Positions 35,527-44,452 are shown, counted from the stretch's first letter. The stretch: DNA of 64,000 nt from an uncultured Paludibaculum sp. (GCF_963665245.1 NZ_OY762267.1:2356001-2420000), one strand, 5' to 3'. A program made the numbers and translations. Notes: generated by a model from the sequence alone, not told the origin.

Positions 35527-38154
35527 ATGTGCCGCCTCTGGAAACGCCTTCAATGGCTCCGCCACCGCAAGCAGTTCGATGCCGACCTCGCCGAGGAACT
35601 CGAGTTCCACCGCCAGCTCAAGCAGGATGAACTCCAGGCCTCCGGCCTCACGGAAAACGAAAGCCGCTACGCCGCTCAACGGCGCATGGGCAACCTGGCG
35701 CTCGCCGCCGAGGACGCCCGCGGCATCTGGCTCTGGCACAGCCTGGAAACCCTCTGGCAGGATTTCACCTACGGCCTGCGCGGACTCGCCCGCCACCGCG
35801 GCTTTACCCTCACCGCCGTCCTCACCCTCGCCCTCGGCATTGGCGTCAACACCAGCCTCTTCACCGGCTTCAACGCGATGGTCTTTCGATCCTGGGACGT
35901 CCGCGATCCAGGCCGCGTGGCAGGAGTCTTTACGGTGCACAAGACACCTTCGGGCGAAATCCGGTATCGCGGCATGTCCTACCCGGAATTCACGATCCTG
36001 CGTGACCAGACGAAGCAAATGGCGGGGCTGGTAGCGCTAAGCAACGGCGGCCCGCAGATGCGGACCGACCCCGGAGCCTCTTCGCGCCTCAGCATCAACT
36101 ACGTCTCAGGCGACTACTTCCAGGTGCTCGGCATCGATGCTGCCTGGGGCCGTACCTTCACGCGGGAAGAAGACCAACTCGCCGATCCCAGTGCCGTCCT
36201 GGTGCTCAGCCATGCGGTCTGGGTGAGCCAGTTTGGTTCGGATCGCTCAATCGTCGGCCGGACAATCTCGCTCAACTACAAACCGTTCGTCGTGCTGGGA
36301 GTCCTCCCGGAAAACTTCAAAGGCACCGACATGGTCGGCCCAGACCTCTGGACGCCTTTGGCAGCCATCAAGATCCTGCAGCCCCGCAGCACCGAACTCA
36401 GTAGCGTCGACCAATGCTGCATGGCTGTCTTCGGCCGCCTTGCCCCGAATGTGGACCGCGCCCAGGCGCACGACGAACTCACTGCCATCCAGCGTCAGGC
36501 CGCTGAACGATTCAACCGCCCGGCCAACGAGATCTTCCTCACCAGGGCAAGCATCGTCGTTACGCCCGAGCGCCAGAAGAAGATCATGCCCGGCCTGCTG
36601 CTGCTCTTCCTGGCCGTCAGCCTGGTGCTGCTCATCGCCTGCGCGAATGTCGCCAATCTCCTGCTCGCTCGCGGCGCAGCCCGCCGGCACGAAATCGGCG
36701 TCCGCCTCTCCCTCGGAGCCAGCCGCCTCCGCATCATCCGCCAACTGCTCACGGAGAGCCTCTCCCTCGGCCTGCTCGGGGGCGCCATCGGCATCGGCAT
36801 CAGCTTCGTCCTGCCCGGCTTCGTACTCAACCGTCTCGCCGACGAACCCCTCACCCTCGACCTTCAACCCGACTACCGCGTCCTGCTCTACACTCTCCTC
36901 ATCTCGATTCTCGCCAGCGTTGCCTGCGGCCTCATCCCGGCCTTCCACACCACCCGCACCGACCTCCACGCCACTATGAAAGGCGCCGGCGGCAAGACAG
37001 GCCGGCCCTCATGGTTGAGAACCTCCCTGCTCGGCGCACAGGTCGCCTTTAGCCTCGTCCTGTTGGCCTCCACCGGACTCCTGGTCCGCGGCCTGCAACG
37101 CGCCGCCCGCATCGATCCCGGATTTGATACCCGCGGCGTGGTCCTAATGGCACTCGACCTGGGCCTGCTTGACTACGACGCCGCACGCGCCCAGGACTTC
37201 CTCCGCCGCCTCACAGCCCGTGTCTCCGCGCTGCCCGGAGTCACCTCTGTTTCCACCGCCGTCATCGCACCTTTGGGCAACGCCAGAATGCGCACCAGCG
37301 TCGCCGTCAATGGACAGGAGGCGTTGGCCAAAAACGGACTCAACAACGTCACCTTCAACGAAGTGTCCCCCGGTTTTCTCGAGACACTGCGCATCCCCCT
37401 CATGCAGGGACGCTCCTTTCAGGCTCAGGATCAGGGCCGCAAAGTCGCCATCATCAATCAGGCCATGGCTCAGCGCTTCTGGCCCGGCCTCAATCCGGTG
37501 GGCCGGACTTTCACTTCGGACCTCGCCTATGAAGTCATCGGAGTTAGTCGAAATGCCCAGGAAACACAACTGGGCAGGGTGACCGAGCCTTACTACTACT
37601 CCCTCTCCGACGGCTCGTCCAGCAGCCAGCTCGTCATTCGTTTCCAGGACACCCAGAACGCGCCCCTATCCGAGCTGACCGCCCTGCCCACCCAGTTCGA
37701 TCAGGCCGTCCGTCCCCGCTTGCGACTCATGGAGGACTCCATCCAATCGCAGCTTCACGGCGCACGCATGGCCACTTCCATTGGCGGCAGCCTGGGCTTC
37801 CTCGCCCTCCTTCTCGCCTGCGTCGGGATCTACGGCGTCACGTCCTTCGTCGTCCAGCAACGTTTCCGCGAAATCGGCATCCGCATGGCACTCGGAGCAC
37901 AGCGTCGGGACGTCCTACTTCTTCTGCTCCGCCAGAGTCTCCGCGTTGTCGTGGCGGGTTCCCTCATCGGCATGGCCGCCTCCGTAGCCGCCGCTTCCGC
38001 TTTGAGGGAGTTCCTCTATGGGCTTAGTCCGCTCGACCCGGCAGCCCACCTCGCGATGACCGCCATCCTGCTGTGCGCAGCCCTGCTGGCCACATTCCTC
38101 CCTGCCCGCCGCGCCACCACCATTCAACCCGTCGTTGTGCTCCGTCAGGAGTAA
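35527..38154 (+). CDS. ADOP-type ABC transporter permease (MacB/FtsX fold), module 2
   Basis: An 875-residue orphan permease with the same layout as module 1: a cytoplasmic prefix (DLAEELEFHRQLKQDELQAS), first helix around VLTLALGIGVNTSLFTGF, MacB_PCD periplasmic domain, FtsX core with LLFLAVSLVLLIACANVANL, second periplasmic domain and FtsX core (GSLGFLALLLACVGIYGVTS), ending QPVVVLRQE. The two permeases share layout but clearly differ in their periplasmic parts, and probably handle different substrates. No ATPase gene is near. The gene ends one base before the stop of the oppositely oriented MocA gene. Confidence 0.92.
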   Translation: MCRLWKRLQWLRHRKQFDADLAEELEFHRQLKQDELQASGLTENESRYAAQRRMGNLALAAEDARGIWLWHSLETLWQDFTYGLRGLARHRGFTLTAVLTLALGIGVNTSLFTGFNAMVFRSWDVRDPGRVAGVFTVHKTPSGEIRYRGMSYPEFTILRDQTKQMAGLVALSNGGPQMRTDPGASSRLSINYVSGDYFQVLGIDAAWGRTFTREEDQLADPSAVLVLSHAVWVSQFGSDRSIVGRTISLNYKPFVVLGVLPENFKGTDMVGPDLWTPLAAIKILQPRSTELSSVDQCCMAVFGRLAPNVDRAQAHDELTAIQRQAAERFNRPANEIFLTRASIVVTPERQKKIMPGLLLLFLAVSLVLLIACANVANLLLARGAARRHEIGVRLSLGASRLRIIRQLLTESLSLGLLGGAIGIGISFVLPGFVLNRLADEPLTLDLQPDYRVLLYTLLISILASVACGLIPAFHTTRTDLHATMKGAGGKTGRPSWLRTSLLGAQVAFSLVLLASTGLLVRGLQRAARIDPGFDTRGVVLMALDLGLLDYDAARAQDFLRRLTARVSALPGVTSVSTAVIAPLGNARMRTSVAVNGQEALAKNGLNNVTFNEVSPGFLETLRIPLMQGRSFQAQDQGRKVAIINQAMAQRFWPGLNPVGRTFTSDLAYEVIGVSRNAQETQLGRVTEPYYYSLSDGSSSSQLVIRFQDTQNAPLSELTALPTQFDQAVRPRLRLMEDSIQSQLHGARMATSIGGSLGFLALLLACVGIYGVTSFVVQQRFREIGIRMALGAQRRDVLLLLLRQSLRVVVAGSLIGMAASVAAASALREFLYGLSPLDPAAHLAMTAILLCAALLATFLPARRATTIQPVVVLRQE

Positions 38155-38155
38155 T

Positions 38156-39505
38156 CTACAGCCCGGCCAGAGTCCACGGCTTGCGGTACTCGCGGCGCAG
38201 CATCTCGTTAGCCTTCGCGCTGTTCTTGAACTGTTCTTTCGCGCCGTCCCACTGCAGCTTCTCGCCCGTACGCAGCGCAATGTTGCCGATCAGACACGTC
38301 GCCGTGCTGTGGTGCCCGATCTCGATGTCGCCCACCGGCTTCTCGCGTGTCTTCAGGCAATCGACGAAGTTCCGCACATGCGGCTGATGCTGGAACGACG
38401 TGGTCGCCCGCTCCGCCGTCGTCAGACCCGTGAAGAACTGACCCAGCCCGTTCAGGTCGTCGTATGCCTCCCGCGACCCCTGCGTCACCTTCTCCGAGTG
38501 CATCTCCATCTGTGGGATGATCTCGTACCCGGCCCGGTCGATGAACAGCGTCCCCTTCGTCCCCTGCAGCATGATGCCGTAGCTGCCGAAGCTCTTGTTG
38601 CCGGGATGCCCGTTCGGTCCGAAGCTGTTGTGGACCAGCGTGGAGTACCGCACCAGCAGGTTGCCCGGGTACTCCCAGACCACCTCCTGCGTGTCCGCGC
38701 AGTCGCGGCAGTCGTCGTAAAACCACTTGCCGCCCGAGCTCATCACGGTCAGCGGCGTATCCACGTCCAAAGCCCAATGCACGATATCGATCAGGTGGAC
38801 GCACCAGTTCGTCAGTTCCCCGCCCGCGTAGTCCCAGAACGCCCGGAAATTCCGCCGCGCCGGATTGTACGGAATTTTCGGCGCCGGACCCAGCCACAGA
38901 TCCCAGTCCAGCCCCTCCGGCACAGGAGCATCCGCCGGATGCCCCATGCCCTTGTTCGAAGCCGAGAACCCGTGATTCCAGCACTGCGCGAAATGGACCT
39001 TGCCGATCCGCCCTTCTTTCACAGCCGCCACGGCCCTCTGGAAGTGCGCGCCCGACCTTTGCTGGATGCCCACCTGCATCACCCGCTTGTGCCGCCGCGC
39101 CGCCTCCACCATCAGCCGCCCTTCCCGCACGTTGTGCGAAATGGGCTTCTCCACATAGACATCCTTCCCGGCCTCACAGGCCTGGATCGCGATGAGTGGA
39201 TGCCAGTGGTCCGGAGTGGCCACCACCACGGCATCCACATCCTTGCGCTCCAGAATGCGCCGGTAGTCGTTGTAGATGTCCGCCTTCCCGGTTAGCATCT
39301 TCGCGGCGGTCTCGGCATTCGGCCGGTACACATCGCAAAGCGCCCGGATCTCCACCTCTGGCTGCTTCTGGAAATCGGCCAGATCGCTGCGGCCCATGCC
39401 GCCGCAGCCGATCACCGCCACGCCGATCTTGTCGTTGGCCGCCACCGCCTCGGTTGTCGCCGCGGCCGCCACGGCCGGAGTCGCCAGGAAGGTTCTTCTG
39501 TTCAT
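38156..39505 (-). CDS. Secreted Gfo/Idh/MocA-family oxidoreductase 2
   Basis: A 449-residue NAD(P)-dependent oxidoreductase. The ATG at 39505 begins MNRRTFLATPAVAAAATTEA, a twin-arginine leader. Family motifs: [60 protein letters not shown], and in the C-terminal part DYAGGELTNWCVHLIDIVHW with the catalytic-type His. A Cys-rich patch (DDCRDCADTQ) is unusual and may bind metal. It begins two bases after the M2 peptidase stop, so the two are co-translated; a common function is not obvious. It converges on ADOP 2 with one base between. Confidence 0.92.
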   Translation of the reverse strand: MNRRTFLATPAVAAAATTEAVAANDKIGVAVIGCGGMGRSDLADFQKQPEVEIRALCDVYRPNAETAAKMLTGKADIYNDYRRILERKDVDAVVVATPDHWHPLIAIQACEAGKDVYVEKPISHNVREGRLMVEAARRHKRVMQVGIQQRSGAHFQRAVAAVKEGRIGKVHFAQCWNHGFSASNKGMGHPADAPVPEGLDWDLWLGPAPKIPYNPARRNFRAFWDYAGGELTNWCVHLIDIVHWALDVDTPLTVMSSGGKWFYDDCRDCADTQEVVWEYPGNLLVRYSTLVHNSFGPNGHPGNKSFGSYGIMLQGTKGTLFIDRAGYEIIPQMEMHSEKVTQGSREAYDDLNGLGQFFTGLTTAERATTSFQHQPHVRNFVDCLKTREKPVGDIEIGHHSTATCLIGNIALRTGEKLQWDGAKEQFKNSAKANEMLRREYRKPWTLAGL

Positions 39506-39507
39506 CG

Positions 39508-41298
39508 TTACCAGCCCACCGGCTTTCCTTTGTTCTGTTCGATCAGCCACTTCTCCAGCGGAGCGAAATACGCCCGCACCGCGTTGCCATCCATCTGACG
39601 CGTTCCGGTGAGCTTCTCCAGCGCATCCGGCCACGGCTTACTGATGCCCAGTTCCAGTCCTTCCGCCAACCGCTTGCCCGCGTCCTTGTTCCCATAAATC
39701 GAGCAGCGGTTCACCGGATCCTTGCAGCCCGACGTCTCGCTCAGCGCCTTGTGGAACTGGAACTGCAGAATGTGCGCCAGGAAATACCGCGTGTAGGGCA
39801 CGTTCGCCGGCACATGATACTTCGCGCCGGCATCGAAGAACTCTTCGCCACGCGCCGAAGCCGGCGCCACGCCCTGGTACTTTTGCCTCAGCTCCCACCA
39901 CGCCTGGTTGTACTTGTCCGGCGGCACCTGCCCCGAGTACACCTTCCAGCGCCATTGATCGATCAGCAGCCCGAACGGCAGGAATGCAACCTTGTCCAAA
40001 GCCTTCTGCAGCAGCAGCCCGATGTCCTTCGAAGCATCCGGAGCCTTGTTGATCAGCCCCAGCTTGATCAGGTAATCCGGAGTCAGCGACAGCGCAATCG
40101 TGTCGCCGATCGCTTCGTGGAACCCGTCGTTGGCGGAATTGCGGAACAGGAACGGCTGCTTGTTGTAAGCCCGCTGGTAGAAGTTGTGGCCCAGTTCGTG
40201 GTGAATGACCCCGAAATCCTCTTCCGTAATGTCGATGCACATCTTCACGCGCAGATCGTTGTCGTTGTCCACGTCCCACGCACTGGCATGGCAAACCACA
40301 TCCCTGTCCCGTGGACGCACAAACAGCGACCGCTCCCAGAACGTTGGCGGCAGCGGCGCGAATCCGAGCGAGGTGAAGAACCCTTCGCCGTACTTCACCA
40401 TCTGCTGGGCGTCGGTCTTCTTGGTCTTCAGAATCGCGGTCAGATCGTACCCGACATCCGCGTCCTTCGGAGCCAGCAGCGGATACACGTTGTTCCATTG
40501 CTGCGCCCAGATATTGCCCAGCAGATGAGCCGGAATCGGCCCTCTTTCCGGCACCGCGTCCTTGCCGTACTTCTCGCGCAGCTTCCAGCGCGTGTAGGCG
40601 TGCAGTTGCAGATACAGCGGCTTCACCTGCTCCCACAGGCGGTCCAGCTCTTTCGCGAACTCATCCGGCGGCATGTCGTACTGCGAACGCCACAGGGCAC
40701 CGGTGTCGGCAAACCCAATCTCTTTCGAGCCCTTATTCGCCAGCTCCACCAGCCGTACGAAGTCCTTCTTCATCGGCGGAGAGATGCTATGCCAGCCCGT
40801 CCATGCATCCAGCAACTGCTTCGGATCCCGGCTCGTCGCCATGATCTTCGTGATGTCGTCGATGGTCATGCACTTCGACTGGTCGCCGCCCGGGCAGTAC
40901 TTGCCCTTGCCGTAGGTGGCGTCCAGCGACGCGGCCAGCTTCGCCGTCTCGGCCGCTTCCTTCGGATCCGCCGGCGCCGGCAGCGTCAGCGACAGCTTCA
41001 ACAGCAGCAGCTTCCGCCGCAGCACATCATCCACTTTGACGGCATCAAACTTGGCAGCCTCTTTCGCGTACTGCACCGCCAGCGTGGTCAGGCGTTCGCT
41101 CGCCTTGGCGTTGATGGCCTCTGTATCCTGCGTGATGAAATTCTGCTGCACCCACTGGGCCTGGCCGGCCTCATTCGTGGCGGCGAACAGCTTCGCTTCC
41201 GCATCATCGACAAACTTCTTGGCGTCCTCGGCCGTCGGCTGGTTGCCGCAGGCGGCGAGAAGCAAGGCAACTGGAACAAGCGCAATTCGGCGATCCAT
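39508..41298 (-). CDS. M2-family (angiotensin-converting-enzyme-like) peptidyl-dipeptidase lipoprotein
   Basis: A 596-residue zinc peptidase. The ATG at 41298 opens MDRRIALVPVALLLAACGNQ, with LAAC as a lipobox, so the mature protein is likely lipid-anchored in the periplasm. The M2 catalytic motif is HHELGHNFYQ (HExxH) with the third ligand in DGFHEAIGDTIALS. Other ACE marks are the WERSLFVRPRDRDVVCHASA stretch and YFLAHILQFQFHKAL. M2 enzymes release dipeptides from peptide C-termini and depend on chloride in animals; the bacterial role is peptide scavenging. It is divergent from the GbsR-like regulator across a 95-base region that holds that regulator's operator, which may affect both genes. 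Confidence 0.92.
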   Translation of the reverse strand: MDRRIALVPVALLLAACGNQPTAEDAKKFVDDAEAKLFAATNEAGQAQWVQQNFITQDTEAINAKASERLTTLAVQYAKEAAKFDAVKVDDVLRRKLLLLKLSLTLPAPADPKEAAETAKLAASLDATYGKGKYCPGGDQSKCMTIDDITKIMATSRDPKQLLDAWTGWHSISPPMKKDFVRLVELANKGSKEIGFADTGALWRSQYDMPPDEFAKELDRLWEQVKPLYLQLHAYTRWKLREKYGKDAVPERGPIPAHLLGNIWAQQWNNVYPLLAPKDADVGYDLTAILKTKKTDAQQMVKYGEGFFTSLGFAPLPPTFWERSLFVRPRDRDVVCHASAWDVDNDNDLRVKMCIDITEEDFGVIHHELGHNFYQRAYNKQPFLFRNSANDGFHEAIGDTIALSLTPDYLIKLGLINKAPDASKDIGLLLQKALDKVAFLPFGLLIDQWRWKVYSGQVPPDKYNQAWWELRQKYQGVAPASARGEEFFDAGAKYHVPANVPYTRYFLAHILQFQFHKALSETSGCKDPVNRCSIYGNKDAGKRLAEGLELGISKPWPDALEKLTGTRQMDGNAVRAYFAPLEKWLIEQNKGKPVGW

Positions 41299-41342
41299 GT
41301 TGGGTAGTGTATTCCACTCCACAGGTGGACCGTGCAAATCCC

Positions 41343-41388
41343 TTGACTCCCGTCCCGATTTCCTGTAAGTTCTGTTTAGACAGAACTT
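41343..41388 (+). promoter_or_regulatory. Promoter with perfect operator palindrome for the GbsR-like regulator
   Basis: AAGTTCTG-N6-CAGAACTT (41367-41388) is a perfect eight-base inverted repeat. It overlaps the -10 (TAAGTT, 41366-41371) of a promoter whose -35 is TTGACT (41343-41348) at a 17-base spacing. The ATG at 41394 is only five bases beyond the repeat, so the messenger would have a very short leader with no ribosome site. This is the expected place for autorepression. Confidence 0.6.
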
Positions 41389-41393
41389 TCTGT

Positions 41394-41927
41394 ATGGAAA
41401 AGCTAAGCCCAACCTCGGAACGCTTCATCCTCCACTGGGGCGAACTCGGCACCCGCTGGGGCCTCAACCGCACTGTCGCCCAGATCCACGCCCTGCTTTA
41501 CATCTCGCCGCAGCCCCTGCCGGCCGACGAGATCGCCCGCCTGCTCTCCGTCGCCCGGTCCAACGTCAGCAACAGCCTGCGCGAGCTCCAGGGCTGGGGC
41601 ATCGTCAAGGTCGTCCATGTCCTGGGCGACCGCCGCGACCACTTCGAATCCCTCAAGGACGTCTGGGAGCTCTTCTACGTCATCCTCGACGAGCGCAAGC
41701 GCCGCGAGATCGACCCGACCCTGGCCCTCCTCAAGGAATGCGCCATGGCCGCCGGCGAGAGCACGCCCGAAGACCGCGAAGCCCGCAAGCGCATCCGCGA
41801 AATGCTCAACTTCTTCGAGGAGACCAGCTCCCTCTACGACGAGTTCCGCCGCCTGCCCGGCGGAGCCCTGCGCCAGCTCCTGCGCTTCAAAGGCCAGCTC
41901 CGGCGCCTCTTCTCCACCGCATCCTGA
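41394..41927 (+). CDS. GbsR/MarR-like winged-helix transcriptional regulator
   Basis: A 177-residue regulator. The ATG at 41394 (MEKLSPTSERFILHWGELGT) fits the family start; the longer frame has no similarity and covers the operator. The winged helix is at about residues 20-90: TVAQIHALLYISPQPLPADE, then ARLLSVARSNVSNSLRELQG and GIVKVVHVLGDRRDHFESL. The C-terminal half is helical (EIDPTLALLKECAMAAGEST) and dimerises. Members of this group sense small molecules such as choline, or control membrane proteins. It is followed after 104 bases by the SRPBCC gene, its most likely target, and is divergent from the M2 peptidase. Confidence 0.87.
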   Translation: MEKLSPTSERFILHWGELGTRWGLNRTVAQIHALLYISPQPLPADEIARLLSVARSNVSNSLRELQGWGIVKVVHVLGDRRDHFESLKDVWELFYVILDERKRREIDPTLALLKECAMAAGESTPEDREARKRIREMLNFFEETSSLYDEFRRLPGGALRQLLRFKGQLRRLFSTAS

Positions 41928-41950
41928 AACGCATCCCAATCGCCGGGAGG

Positions 41951-41988
41951 GCGGACCCCCAGGTCCGCGCGGGGTCCCCTGACCCCGC
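41951..41988. repeat. Two tandem perfect hairpins between regulator and SRPBCC gene
   Basis: GCGGACC-CCCA-GGTCCGC (41951-41968) is immediately followed by GCGGGGTC-CCCT-GACCCCGC (41969-41988). Both stems are perfect (seven and eight pairs) with four-base loops, and no bases separate them. There is no T run, so this is not a simple terminator. It resembles REP-type intergenic elements or an RNA processing/attenuation structure. I saw no second copy in this window. Confidence 0.6.
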
Positions 41989-42031
41989 CTCTTCGGCTAA
42001 CTCAACCAACCCCACCGCCCCAGGAGGACCC

Positions 42032-43030
42032 ATGTGGCGTAGCACTGCCCTGACCACTCTTTTCGCCGTAGCCGCTTCGGCGTTCATCGCCACGACGTTG
42101 CAGTCCTACGCCCTGGCGCTTTTCGTCGCTCTGCCCGTCTGCATCGGCCTCCTCGGTGGCCTACTGGCAAACACGCTTGATCCAAGCCGTCGAGGCAGGA
42201 CCGCATCGTCCCTTGCCCTACTAGCTTGCGGCCTCATCCTGGTCGCAATACGCATCGAAGGAGCCATCTGCCTCCTGATGGCCCTACCCATCGTCGTTCC
42301 ACTGACACTACTGGGCACCGAATTGAGTAAGACCTTTAGTAACCCCAGGAAGGCAATCGCCCCGGCCCTGCTCCTGGCCCCCCTTCTCAGCGGCATGGAA
42401 CCTCACCTCCCCATCCGCCCCGCCCTCCGCTCCGTCGAAACCGTAGTCGACATCCAGGCCCCGCCCGAAACCGTCTGGCGGCATGTCATCGAGTTCCCCG
42501 ACCTCCCACAACCCCGCGAATGGTACTTCCAGGCCGGCATTGCCTACCCCATCCGAGCCCGCATCGAAGGCCGCGGCCCCGGTGCCACGCGCTACTGCGA
42601 GTTCTCCACCGGACCCTTCGTCGAACCCATCACCACCTGGGACGAACCCAAACTGCTCGCCTTCCGGGTCACCAGCAATCCCGAGCCCATGCGCGAGCTC
42701 TCCCCCTACGACATCCATCCCGCCCACCTGCGCGGCTGGTTCGACTCCAAGCGTGGCCAGTTCCGCCTCGAGCCCCTGCCCAACGGCGGCACTCGCCTGC
42801 ACGGCACCACCTGGTACACCCAGCGCCTCCAGCCCGAACCCTACTGGTCCATGTGGACAGACGCCATCATCCACCGCATCCACCAGCGGGTTCTCGATCA
42901 CATTCGCGCTGTATCAGAGGGAGATCGTCAGGGCAGGTCGTCGATCGACTTGGGCCAGTCGGATCCAAGCAGCCGCGACAACGACCGGTCCGCCAGCAGC
43001 CGCCCGCCGGTCTGGCAGCGCGGACAGTAG
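42032..43030 (+). CDS. Membrane-anchored SRPBCC (START-like) protein
   Basis: A 332-residue protein. The ATG at 42032 (MWRSTALTTLFAVAASAFIA) has AGGAGG six bases upstream. The first 130 residues hold about four hydrophobic helices, including ALALFVALPVCIGLLGGLLA and LLMALPIVVPLTLLGTELS. A SRPBCC hydrophobic-ligand domain follows (about 138-300), starting ETVVDIQAPPETVWRHVIEF and including GTRLHGTTWYTQRLQPEPYW. The last 35 residues are low-complexity polar and lie wholly over the 3' end of the opposite fpg-type gene (103-base overlap), probably after loss of an earlier stop. The upstream regulator likely controls it. Ligand and function are unknown. Confidence 0.8.
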   Translation: MWRSTALTTLFAVAASAFIATTLQSYALALFVALPVCIGLLGGLLANTLDPSRRGRTASSLALLACGLILVAIRIEGAICLLMALPIVVPLTLLGTELSKTFSNPRKAIAPALLLAPLLSGMEPHLPIRPALRSVETVVDIQAPPETVWRHVIEFPDLPQPREWYFQAGIAYPIRARIEGRGPGATRYCEFSTGPFVEPITTWDEPKLLAFRVTSNPEPMRELSPYDIHPAHLRGWFDSKRGQFRLEPLPNGGTRLHGTTWYTQRLQPEPYWSMWTDAIIHRIHQRVLDHIRAVSEGDRQGRSSIDLGQSDPSSRDNDRSASSRPPVWQRGQ

Positions 43031-43797
43031 TTGGTCTCGTTCGACGCGTAGCGGATCCGCTGCACCGTCGTGCCGCACTCCGGGCAAGGCTTCTTGAACT
43101 TGCCATGCACGGCCATCTCTTCGCGGAACGCCGTCACCTTCTCAGGAAACCCGGTGCCCGCCTCGGCCCGCAGCCGGTCGGTCCACCAGACGAGCGTCGC
43201 CTTCGTCGCGTCGTACAGTCGCTCCAGGTCGGCGTCGCTCAGCTTTTGCGACAGCGCCACCGGCGACAGCCGCGCCTTCTGCAGGATCTCATCGGAGTAC
43301 GCGTTGCCGATCCCGCTGAACAGATGCGGATCGGTCAACGACCGCTTCAAGGTGTGATTCTCGCGCCGCAGCGCGGCCATGAACTCGGCCAGCGTGCATT
43401 CCAGCGGCTCCAGCCCGCCCGGATCCAGCGCTCGCACGCCTTCCTCGCCCTGCGCCATATGCAGCGACGCCCGGTGCTGCGTACCCGCCTCGGTGAGGTT
43501 CAACGTGCCGCTGGAGAACACAAACGACGCCAGCACCTTGCCCGCTTTGCGTTGCCAGTGCAGCCGCCCGGCGATCATCAGGTGCAGTACCATCCAAACG
43601 TCGTTCTCGAAGCCGAACGCAATGCGCTTGCCCACCCGCCGCAGCCGCCGCACCACCTGCCCCTCGGCAGCCTTCACAGGAGGCGTGACGGTCCTCAACA
43701 AAAAGGGGGTCTTGAACTCCACCCGCTCCAACCGTTCATTCAGGACCCGCGCTTCCAGCGCCTCGATATAGACCTGAATGTCCGGCAGTTCAGGCAT
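42928..43797 (-). CDS. Fpg/Nei-family DNA glycosylase
   Basis: A 289-residue base-excision repair enzyme. It starts MPELPDIQVYIEALEARVLN; Pro2 and Glu3 are the catalytic residues of Fpg/Nei enzymes, though the usual PELPEVE is PELPDIQ here. The helix-two-turn-helix region contains SLTDPHLFSGIGNAYSDEIL, with the Lys/Asn DNA contacts, and the C-terminal zinc finger reads CPECGTTVQRIRYASNETNY followed by CPRCQ. It removes oxidised bases such as 8-oxoguanine or pyrimidine products. The start overlaps the GDPD stop by eight bases (co-translated). Whether it prefers Fpg or Nei substrates cannot be decided. Confidence 0.9.
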   Translation of the reverse strand: MPELPDIQVYIEALEARVLNERLERVEFKTPFLLRTVTPPVKAAEGQVVRRLRRVGKRIAFGFENDVWMVLHLMIAGRLHWQRKAGKVLASFVFSSGTLNLTEAGTQHRASLHMAQGEEGVRALDPGGLEPLECTLAEFMAALRRENHTLKRSLTDPHLFSGIGNAYSDEILQKARLSPVALSQKLSDADLERLYDATKATLVWWTDRLRAEAGTGFPEKVTAFREEMAVHGKFKKPCPECGTTVQRIRYASNETNYCPRCQTGGRLLADRSLSRLLGSDWPKSIDDLP

Positions 43798-44425
43798 GGC
43801 GTTTCGTTTCTCGCAACCACGGCACCAGGGCCGAAGGCCGGTCCGTCTGAATCCCGGTCACACCCTTGTCGATCGCGTCCTGCCAGAACTCCGGCAAGTC
43901 GGTCTTGCCCTGGCGGTCCAGAAACACATCACACCCGGCCTCGCGGGCCAGTGCCACCAACTCCGGCTTGAAGTCCCAATCGCTGAAAGCCACGGCCACC
44001 GGCTTCAGCTGCTTCAGGTTGTCACGCAGCACGTCCACGCCCACGGCCTCCGGCATGCACGGCCAGCCCGGCCGCAGTTGCACCAACTCCCGCAGCAGCG
44101 CCTGGCTGCCATACGTGTAGATGGACTCGCGCATCCCGTGCGCCTCCACCTTGGCGATGATCGAGGCCGGCATCGCCTGCTTCACGTCGAGGTAGATGCG
44201 GATCTTGCCCTTCGCCAGATCGAGCACATCATCGAAAGTCGGCAGCTCTTCCCCGGGCTTCAGCGGATCGTGCTTGATCAGCATCTTCCCGTCGGGCGCA
44301 GTCCGCAGGTCGATCTCAATAAAGTCGCACCCCAAAGCAATGGCCGCCGAATAGGCGGCCAAGGAGTTTTGAGGTTGTTGTTCGTGGGCGCCCCGATGGG
44401 CGATCACTTTGATCCCTGAGTTCAC
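43790..44425 (-). CDS. Glycerophosphodiester phosphodiesterase family protein
   Basis: A 211-residue TIM-barrel GDPD, somewhat shorter than the typical 240-250. The start is a GTG at 44425 with GAGG nine bases upstream. Catalytic marks: IAHRGAHEQQPQNSLAAYSA (first His and following Glu-Asn), DFIEIDLRTAPDGKMLIKHD (Glu-x-Asp and second His of the metal site). The C-terminal part GVTGIQTDRPSALVPWL replaces the common TDxP ending well. It hydrolyses deacylated phospholipids to sn-glycerol 3-phosphate and an alcohol. No signal peptide is present, so it is cytoplasmic. It lies 27 bases after aspS and overlaps the glycosylase gene. Confidence 0.88.
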   Translation of the reverse strand: MNSGIKVIAHRGAHEQQPQNSLAAYSAAIALGCDFIEIDLRTAPDGKMLIKHDPLKPGEELPTFDDVLDLAKGKIRIYLDVKQAMPASIIAKVEAHGMRESIYTYGSQALLRELVQLRPGWPCMPEAVGVDVLRDNLKQLKPVAVAFSDWDFKPELVALAREAGCDVFLDRQGKTDLPEFWQDAIDKGVTGIQTDRPSALVPWLRETKRHA

Positions 44426-44452
44426 AATTGCGTTCCTCAGCGGCAGTCAGTC

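Noticed and set aside
39196..41307. 703-codon plus-strand frame antisense to the M2 peptidase and MocA genes
   Set aside because: Both minus-strand genes have catalytic motifs and leaders; the opposite frame is an arginine-rich shadow.
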